In this document: one piece after another, positions 57,466-64,000 of the stretch
How the letters are laid out: every line of letters starts with the position of its first letter
Position numbering within the stretch: the first letter of the stretch is position 1
Source: Liolophura sinensis
Taxonomy: Eukaryota; Mollusca; Polyplacophora; Chitonida; Chitonidae
Assembly (NCBI RefSeq): GCF_032854445.1
Contig: NC_088306.1
Coordinates: 24,215,764 to 24,279,763, forward strand
DNA: 64,000 bases
Direction: 5' to 3'
Translations under genes and position numbers: made by a program
The notes under the pieces: model-generated
What the model was told of the DNA's origin: nothing
Seen by the model: only the letters and a program-made list of their open reading frames with translations
Databases searched by the model: none

Positions 57466-59480
57466 TTACTGCTGGGCTTGGATGGTGAATCTATTGGATA
57501 TGCTTATAAAATTATCTACAGATTTTATGATCAACTGATTATTATTCACGCTTAGTTCAGGTGAACCAAATAAGAGTAAAGTACAAATGTGTTTAGAAGA
57601 ACTAGCCAAAAATACAGAAGGGCGAACTCCAGGAGATATAATTCTAAAGATGCTTTTTAGCATGTGCTTTCTAAAAATAAGCCTGGGTTTCAGGAAAACT
57701 TTGCTGAATTATAAGAGGATTTGTATCTGATTTTTATGTTTACGACGATCAGATATTAACTTGGGTTGTGGAAGAAACCATGGAGGAGACTCCGGTAAAG
57801 ATAAAGGAGCTGTCTCCTCTGGTTTGATGTTGGCGTCCACTACATGGTTCCGTATACGAAGACCGAACAAAAGGATCTTGGAACGATTAGGACATTTGTT
57901 AAATTTATCCACACATGACTTATTGAAAAAGGGCTTGCTGGATGAGCTTTAAGCTTTGTAGCATATTGAAGGTTGACTTTGATACGTCTGCTATATAAGG
58001 GATGTTCGTTAGCCTCTACGTATGAACTCTCTACTGGCGACGTTCTAAAAGCACGAAGGCTGAGCCTCAAACCTTGGTGATGGACAGGATCCAACATTTT
58101 TATATACGACTTCCAAGCCGGGCCATAAATGATGGACCCCTAGTTCAATTTAGACCTCACCAGAGAACGATATAGGTTTATTAAAATAGATCGGTCAGCA
58201 CCTCAATCGGTGCTATTTATTTATTTTATTTATATGACTGATGTTTTACGCCGTACGCAAGAATATTTCACCAATACGACGGCGGTCAGTATTATAATAT
58301 GAGGAAACCGAGCAAAGCCCAGGGAAAACCCACTACCATCCGCAGGTTTCTGACATACCTCCCCACTTACAGCCGGACAGGAATCCATCAAGAGCTGCAT
58401 TTGAATTCACGGCCACCGCATTGGTGAGAAGCTTCTGTATCGTAACTGTGCTCTAGCGCGCTAACCAAGTGAGCCACGGAGGCTCCACAATCGGTGCTAG
58501 ACACAACCTTAATTATATCGAGAGTTTATACATTTAGCTTTGAGCATTTTATATAAGGACAACTTACTTTCAATTATTTGTCCAACAATCTTTACAGGTT
58601 CACAACAAAATTTCAGCTTGGGTTCTAAATGAAGTTACGGTTTATTACAACAATGCATACCGTCAGTTTTAGATGCTGAAAATCTAAAACTGTCTTCAGT
58701 TGTCCATTTCTTGAACCATTTGAGACAAAGCTCCAACTGACATTTGGTGCTATTCATATTTTAGCGCGGTAACATATATGGAAATCCTCCACATATAAAA
58801 AACCCTTCGTACCAAACGATAATGTTTTGGATAAGCTACTCAGTTTAATGCTAAACAGAGATGGTGATAGTTAAAAGATAAAACTTCAGATATAATAGTA
58901 AGCGGCCTTTCAGACCCATATGTGATAGATCTTTCAAAGTTCCATATTTCCATCTGGTGTCGTATGCTTTTACCAGGTGAAAAAATATCGACACCAAAAG
59001 TTCATTATTAATAAAAACATCACGGATAAAAGTTTTGAATTGTACAAGGAAATGTAAAGTTGGTCGGCTTTGACGAAAACCGCATTGTGTATTCGAAAGT
59101 AACATTTTTATTTCCGGAAACCATACAAGCGTATCGTTTATCATCCGTTCCATAGCCTTAAATACACAGCTGCTAAGAGTTATGGTACGGTAATTAGATG
59201 TATCAGTATGATCCTTGGCCGGTTTTGGAACGCCTGCCTCCATGAGGGTGGAAAATTACCAGTTATCCAAATATTAATAAGTCAAAAGAGTCTCGAGGTG
59301 TTAAGAGGGTAAATGGTTTAGAAATTTATAGTAAACGTTATCAGGCCCACGTGCAGTGTCATGAGCCTTTTTTAAATGCAGTTTTCAGTCCATCAGTGCT
59401 AAACTGTTCATGGTAATCTTCCTTATTTTTGGAAGAAAAAATCAATTTAATCTTCTCTTTCTGCTTTTCCTCTGCAGAAA
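57466..59480 (-). pseudogene. LINE (Jockey/CR1-like) pol remnant
   Basis: The minus strand runs N to C. 59460-59250, with frameshifts, has DTARGPDNVYYKFLNHL, typical of the region before RT. 59243-58851 is a clean 130-codon RT stretch: GVPKPAKDHTDTSNYRTITL, KAMERMINDTLVWF, NTQCGFRQSRPTLHFLVQF and LVSIFFHLVKAYDTRWKYGT. Here the FDLxKAYD Asp is changed to His (FFHLVKAYD). 58097-57840 has MLDPVHHQGLRLSLRAFRTS and PVESSYVEANEHPLYSRR, the conserved post-RT block. 57663-57466 resembles the C-terminal end (LLLFGSPELSVNNNQLI). A SINE interrupts at 58216-58487. Non-functional. Confidence 0.8.
58216..58487 (-). repeat. SINE family A, full length with perfect 12-bp target-site duplication
   Basis: Flanked by CAATCGGTGCTA at 58204-58215 and 58488-58499. 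The full head is present on the minus strand (GCCTCCGTGGCTCACTTGGT). The body has many substitutions, yet the duplication is perfect. Confidence 0.95.
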
Positions 59481-59585
59481 CTTAAAAGAATAATTCTCGG
59501 AAGAGGTTTTCGAAGATATTGTTTCAGCGAGCTTATTATCTATGCTGCCGGGAGAAGTAAGAAATATTATTGCCGTCTGCGTGCA

Positions 59586-59682
59586 AACCCTGTGGATGGT
59601 CATGGGTTTCCCCCGCGATCTGTCTGGTTTCCTCCCACCACACTGCTGGCCGTCGTCTTGTAATCGAAATATTCTTGAGTAT
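59586..59682 (+). repeat. SINE family A, 3' part
   Basis: TGTGGATGGTCATGGGTTTC, CCTCCCACCACACTGCTGGC and ATTCTTGAGTATATATTAAG. The AATA tail is lost. Confidence 0.8.
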
Positions 59683-60595
59683 ATATTAAGTTGCGCTTCT
59701 TGAGGTTTACGGTTTCTGTGCTGGAGCCGATTTCCTCTCTCAGTATAACAAGTCCTTCCACAAAGGAATCGGCTGTATTGCTCATCAGTAGGCGAATCAG
59801 CTCATTATCTTGCCTAAAGTAGATTATCTTTAGTCAGTGACACGTAACCCCAAGGATTTAACGCAGTTACATGTTGTACACTTATATCATTGTAGGTTGA
59901 ATACTTTTTTCTAAATCATACTGTTCAGCTCCATGAGCTTGTTTTCAACGCGAACATGACATTTTCAAGGGTGATGTTATAACTATTAACGAACTAGTTG
60001 CATGCTGGATAATGTTTGACGTAGAGAGATACTACGCATACTACCTAAACTATTACCTGGCTATCGATTTGTGTGTATGTTTATTTAATACTCATAATGT
60101 CTGCAAAGTTTTCGTGTAATTTTTGTTTCACTACTCTGCTTAACCTAGAACCCAAAGGCTATACCCAGGCTTATTTCCATGTTTTTATACGGTCCCTTTT
60201 ACACCCGCTGCCATTAGCCAAAAAGGCCACCAGTGGATTCGAACATGTTCATATTAACAAAAGCAAAGAAAAATAATATCGGGACAATTAAGCTGCGGTC
60301 AACGTTAGTATTAGGACAGTATTAGAGAATTAAAGACAAAGTCCGTGATAAAAGGCTAAATTGCATCAGCCAGCATACGTAATATACTCTGTCAAAACAG
60401 TTATTATGAATTAAAGTTTGCAGACTTAAATACCGTTTGAATGAATAAAATTATACATGTACATTCTGCATCAATGTTTGACCACGTGGTGAGTGTTTGA
60501 TCTGATTTGCCAGTTTTGTGTGTCATTGGATAGTCACACTTAAGCCCAAACATTTCAAACTTTTACAAATTCAGGTTTAAAGGCATTTCGACATC
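59683..60595. other. No gene seen; possible Tc1 end near 60386
   Basis: TACTCTGTCAAAACAG at about 60386 resembles a Tc1 inverted end and precedes the Tc1 relic at 60596. A matching right end was not found. Confidence 0.4.
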
Positions 60596-61025
60596 ATGCC
60601 AAGGCTGACATTAAACGAACTTAATTTTGGGGTTGGTATGCTTGCCCCAAGGGGTTCTCGAGGCGGATTCATTGACACAGGAACACGTCAGCAGCGCTTG
60701 CCACAGAAATTTTTTCAGGATGTAATGGATCGTCAGACCTCTGCATGTCCACGCGTAAAGATGCCTGTGCAAAATCTGTTGATTCGTTTGACACGAATAA
60801 ACAGCCGTAGAAACAGCTCGAATCATTCCAGACTTTTATCACTTAAAACCACAATCGTAAGAAAGTGTCTGCGAGAGACTGGTTCGACGTTGATGCCACA
60901 AAATTTTCAAGCAAGGTTTCAATGCTGCCAACAGCACGCAAGACGCCCTGCATACTGGTGGCGAAATGCACTATTTACCGACAAATGACCTTTTCTCCTA
61001 ACCCATTTAGATGGACGTCAATGCG
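60596..61025 (+). pseudogene. Tc1-like transposase relic
   Basis: Opens MPRLTLNELNFGVGMLAPRG, the standard Tc1 start, then drifts through frameshifts. LIRLTRINSRRNS and RKCLRETG are traces of the second helix-turn-helix, and YWWRNALFTDK, a stop, then PFLLTHLDGRQ is the region of the first catalytic Asp (FTDESRFxLTxxDGRQ). Truncated after this. A different Tc1 lineage from the element at 17296. Confidence 0.75.
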
Positions 61026-61627
61026 ATTTAGCACCTACTGAGTACATTTAGGAGTATATATTCCATACTGCAGTCTAAGTATATTAAATTCCAATCTGAT
61101 CCTTTAATCATATCGTCAAAAATGCAAAACTTACAATAAAGGAAAGATCACAGAAACGCTTATGTCATTAGTAGGCGAGACTACCCCCCACCACCGCCCA
61201 AAAAAAGACAATTATGATAAAAGACACTTTTGCCAGCAAGTATGACTGAATTTACAAATAACTGACTGTAGGCGCCGATATAAAGGAACAGACTGTAGTA
61301 TTAGACAACAGTTTAATAAGTCTTAGTCCAGCTATTGTGAAACATTTTAATTACGCGTACCGTTAATTGAGTTTTCCCTGGTTTTTTCATGATGCATAGT
61401 CACTTGTTTGTTCTCTTTGAAAAGCGTAATTTAAAGCAAATGTAAAGTTAAAATTCACAAATAAATAAATATTGAAATTGACTTTACTGTTTATACAGTT
61501 AAGCATAGTTAATCAACCTTTTTAAAAGAATAGCCATATTTAAAAGATTCGAAAGCTGAAAATCTCTGAATATGGCATAGAGAAAAGGTCAATATACACA
61601 ATACCCGTAATTAACTGAAAAACATAC
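61026..61627. other. 3' flank of gene C exon 3; possible decayed exon 4
   Basis: On the minus strand near 61305-61285, CTAATACTACAG repeats exactly the bases coding LILQ in gene B exon 4, but TY and the final F codon are not present and a stop lies just upstream in that frame. Otherwise nothing seen. Confidence 0.25.
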
Positions 61628-61717
61628 CGTGAAAATATGGGCTTTGTTAATGACGAAAATGTCGAAGAACTTAATGCCAACATCAGACGAATTTAACTTT
61701 GCAGCAAGGAAACAAGC
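61628..61717 (-). other. Gene C exon 3 (90 nt)
   Basis: Same length and phase as gene B exon 3, 90 nt. It shares KFFDIFVI and KAHI with it. Confidence 0.85.
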
Positions 61718-64000
61718 CTGGAAAAAGATAGAAAACATATTCGACAGATAAGTGTATTAAATACTATTTTACCAATTCCCACAACGATACATAGATACAC
61801 ACATGACAATATGTCGCCGCTCACACTTGTCCATTTTCGAGGCTGTCATGACAACCAGATCGCCATTTTCATTACCTATACCATATAGATGATTTCTTGT
61901 CCGGCTATAACTACAACTGTCTTCAGCATAAAGTTTGGACACTTTTGTCCACTAGCGATAAAGGTTCCCATCAACGGTTATACTCAAAACAATGCTGCTG
62001 GTACTCTTAGGCACTTCAAACAAATGCATTTGTTGGGGCGTATGTTGTGTTCACTTGAACTCTTATTGAGCCACATGGCAACGAAGGAGTAATTAGAGTG
62101 CATGTAGTGTTCCTTGTTTCTTACCAACGGTAAGTAAGCAGCCCCTCCCGTGCCGTTATACTGATACAGGTCAACCAGTCGTTGCACTATCCCCTTAATA
62201 CTGAACGCCAAGCGAGAAAGTTTCAAGGTCTTAGGGATTGACCCTGGATCTACCGCCTCAGAAGAGGACGCTATTGGGCCGGGGGATTTTTATGTAAGTC
62301 TCATATTGATTTGATTTGATTTCACTCGATCAACTTCTTCCCGTAATGAAGAATTATGCCACACCGACAAGTTCCGTGTAGTACACATTGTCACGGCAGC
62401 TTCTTAAACTCCGGTATCAAGGTTGATAATTGATAAGAAATACGTGGAAGGAATGGGTATAGAACGTATTGATATGAAGAAGCCAGTATATGTAGTCACT
62501 GGAAGTATTTTTTGTTGGTATTCTGAAATCATGCTGCAAATAGAACTTACCAGCTGTAAGCTTCTGTTTGACGAATGCTTTGTCTTCAGGTGAAACAGAC
62601 TATCCCGTACTACCCCGACCTGGAATAAAGATGAGAAAACCTATCTCTTTAGACTAGGAACAAAGCCCTCTTTTATCTTTCACTGTAAGTACATGACAGA
62701 GTCCAAGTATTCAGTAGTTAATCTGAAGATTTTTAGTATAAAATTAATTAACGCTACAACATTTTCTCGTCGTGTGAACGACAGTTGATTGCCTGTTAAT
62801 CCAGAATGCCAAATCACAGAAAGCGTTAAATACAACACGGTTAAATGTGGTTAAACTTTTGTCGTCTGAATCTCGAGCAAAATGTAAATAAATGTATTCA
62901 GTGACATATGGCTTATATGCATTTCTTATGTATCATTTTTAAGTTCATAAAAAACATTTCCAAGGGGGGGGGGGGCGGGGGTCATTCTGAAAATCTCACA
63001 TAAATGTAAAGCTTTCAAAGGCTGGGACGTAAAATGATTATTAAAAATCATATGACGAAGCAAAAATTATTTGAACAGAGTCTGAATATCTTACTCGAAT
63101 TCTTTGCTGTGTACTTTTTTACGAAGTTGCCAATACATACAGATAATATGTATTTCTGAAATAACTGGTGGCTAATTCCATTACACGTTAACTTCCAGTC
63201 TAGAGTAAAGGTGTTCCAGATGATCGTGGGTTTCTCCATGCCCAGTTTCCGCTCACCAGAACATAATGCTGGCCGCCGTCGTATGAGTGAACCATTCTTG
63301 AGTATGGCGTAAAACACCAATCAAATAAATAAATAAATTTAAGGTGCAGTGGAGTAATATTCATAATTACCTTGGAACTGACTAGAGCCCCGATCCATAC
63401 TGTAGCACTGAGAATACCCACCATCGAAATTTCTATGAATATAGACAAATATAAATAATCGGAGAGGCTTGAGAGCTGCATAAGAGCATTGGACACAAAG
63501 CATATTGATGGGAGGGAAACCAGGTACACAGAAGGGATGTAGTGATTAAACGTTGAATTGCCCTTTGACACGAGCTCACAAACATCCTGATAGAATTCCA
63601 TCATGTCGTCCATGTACTTGTCATGTAAATCATGTTTTTGTTGAGAAGAGGTGGTAATGTTGTCCAGTTGTTTAGCCAGTTTATGGAGAAAGATACTGGA
63701 CAGGTAACAAAAGCCAACGTGGTTTGCAAGAGACGCAATCAAAATAAACGTAGACCATGCCGACAAAACTAGAAACAAGGAAATCAGGGCAGTGTCTAAG
63801 GCAACAGTCTGATCACCCTTGAAAGGACATAAGAACAGAAACAAAATAGTATTCCTCGTTTCGCTAAAATACATCTCGGCACAACTCACGATAAACGAAA
63901 TCTCCATACCGAGGACAAAAACAACGACGAGGCCCATTCCGCAAATGGTCCATTTCCGAAGCTTCCGAAGTTCTGCGCTGATGTCATATTTATGATGCAG
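61628..64000 (-). CDS. Gustatory-receptor-like 7TM protein, gene C (partial: exons 1-3)
   Basis: Near-identical duplicate of gene A. Exon 1 (63371 to beyond 64000) is open and runs off the window. Exon 2 is 62551-62619 (69 nt, TTATTCCAG acceptor, CTG|GTAAGT donor). Exon 3 is 61628-61717 (90 nt, CTTTTTCCAG acceptor, ACG|GTATGT donor) and encodes ACFLAAKLNSSDVGIKFFDI then FVINKAHIFT, clearly homologous to gene B exon 3. All junctions are phase 0. Differences from gene A include EFYQDV for EFNQDV, YLVSLPS for YLFSHPS, and Leu for Val at the end of exon 2. No good TYhhhhhQF exon was found down to about 57 kb, so gene C may be truncated or its last exon lies further away. Intron 2 contains a family B SINE. 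Confidence 0.78.
62066..62285 (-). repeat. SINE family B copy in intron 2 of gene C
   Basis: TATACTGATACAGGTCAACC and AGTCGTTGCACTATCCCCTT, with GATTGACCCTGGATCTACCG near the head. Shortened at both ends. Confidence 0.85.
62391..64000. repeat. Long near-identical repeat, right copy
   Basis: Pairs with 1-1617 in the same orientation. Similarity is visible right from GTCACGGCAGCTTCTTAAAC, which is base 1 of the window, so the left limit of the repeat is not defined here. Confidence 0.95.
63219..63338 (+). repeat. SINE family A in intron 1 of gene C
   Basis: Same position and truncation as the copy at 834-954 in gene A, so it was present before the duplication. Confidence 0.85.

Overview
The window looks like nuclear DNA of a marine invertebrate, most likely a mollusc or another lophotrochozoan. 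This is inferred from three things. It carries tRNA-derived SINEs ending in AATAAATAAA tails. It carries decayed copies of many element classes (Tc1, pogo, hAT-like, Ty3/gypsy, BEL/Pao, several LINEs). Its host genes are few, have introns, and lie far apart. There are no prokaryotic features. A 200-base run of N (3593-3792) is an assembly gap.

The main biological content is a small family of seven-transmembrane receptors related to the insect gustatory receptor (Gr) family. Gene B (10739-16564, +) can be spliced by eye into four exons (1104, 69, 90 and 141 nt, all phase 0) giving 467 residues. The last exon carries TYTLLILQF, the TYhhhhhQF signature of Gr proteins. Gene A (exons 1-2 at 167-2051, -) and gene C (exons 1-3 at 61628-64000, -) share the exon design. 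Genes A and C are near-identical because window bases 1-1617 recur at 62391-64000. That is either a recent large duplication with a spacing of about 62.4 kb or uncollapsed haplotypes.

Two other host coding regions are supported. One is an apparently intact secreted coiled-coil protein with three 17-residue repeats (37686-38324, -) with a TATA box upstream. The other is an orphan Cys-rich internal exon (34255-34439, -). A degenerate coiled-coil fragment lies at 41180-42140.

Most of the rest is transposon debris. By region: 4.2-8.1 kb has a rearranged pogo element, an hAT/ZNF862-like remnant and a second pogo C-terminus. 17.3-18.8 kb has a structurally complete Tc1 element whose transposase lacks the codon for its first catalytic Asp. 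19.0-20.0 kb has two tandem repeats. 21.7-23.4 kb and 28.7-29.0 kb have LINE fragments. 35.4-36.0 kb has a SINE split by an inverted repeat. 39.1-40.4 kb has a BEL/Pao gag remnant. 42.5-50.2 kb has a Ty3/gypsy element with diverged LTRs, interrupted by a SINE. 50.3-50.9 kb has a pogo fragment with a nested SINE. 57.0-59.5 kb has LINE pol fragments, and 60.6-61.0 kb a Tc1 relic. Two SINE families (A and B) are scattered throughout, several with clear target-site duplications. Stretches such as 8.1-9.9, 19.98-21.7, 25.7-27.9, 32.2-34.2 and 51.8-56.2 kb show nothing I can call a gene.
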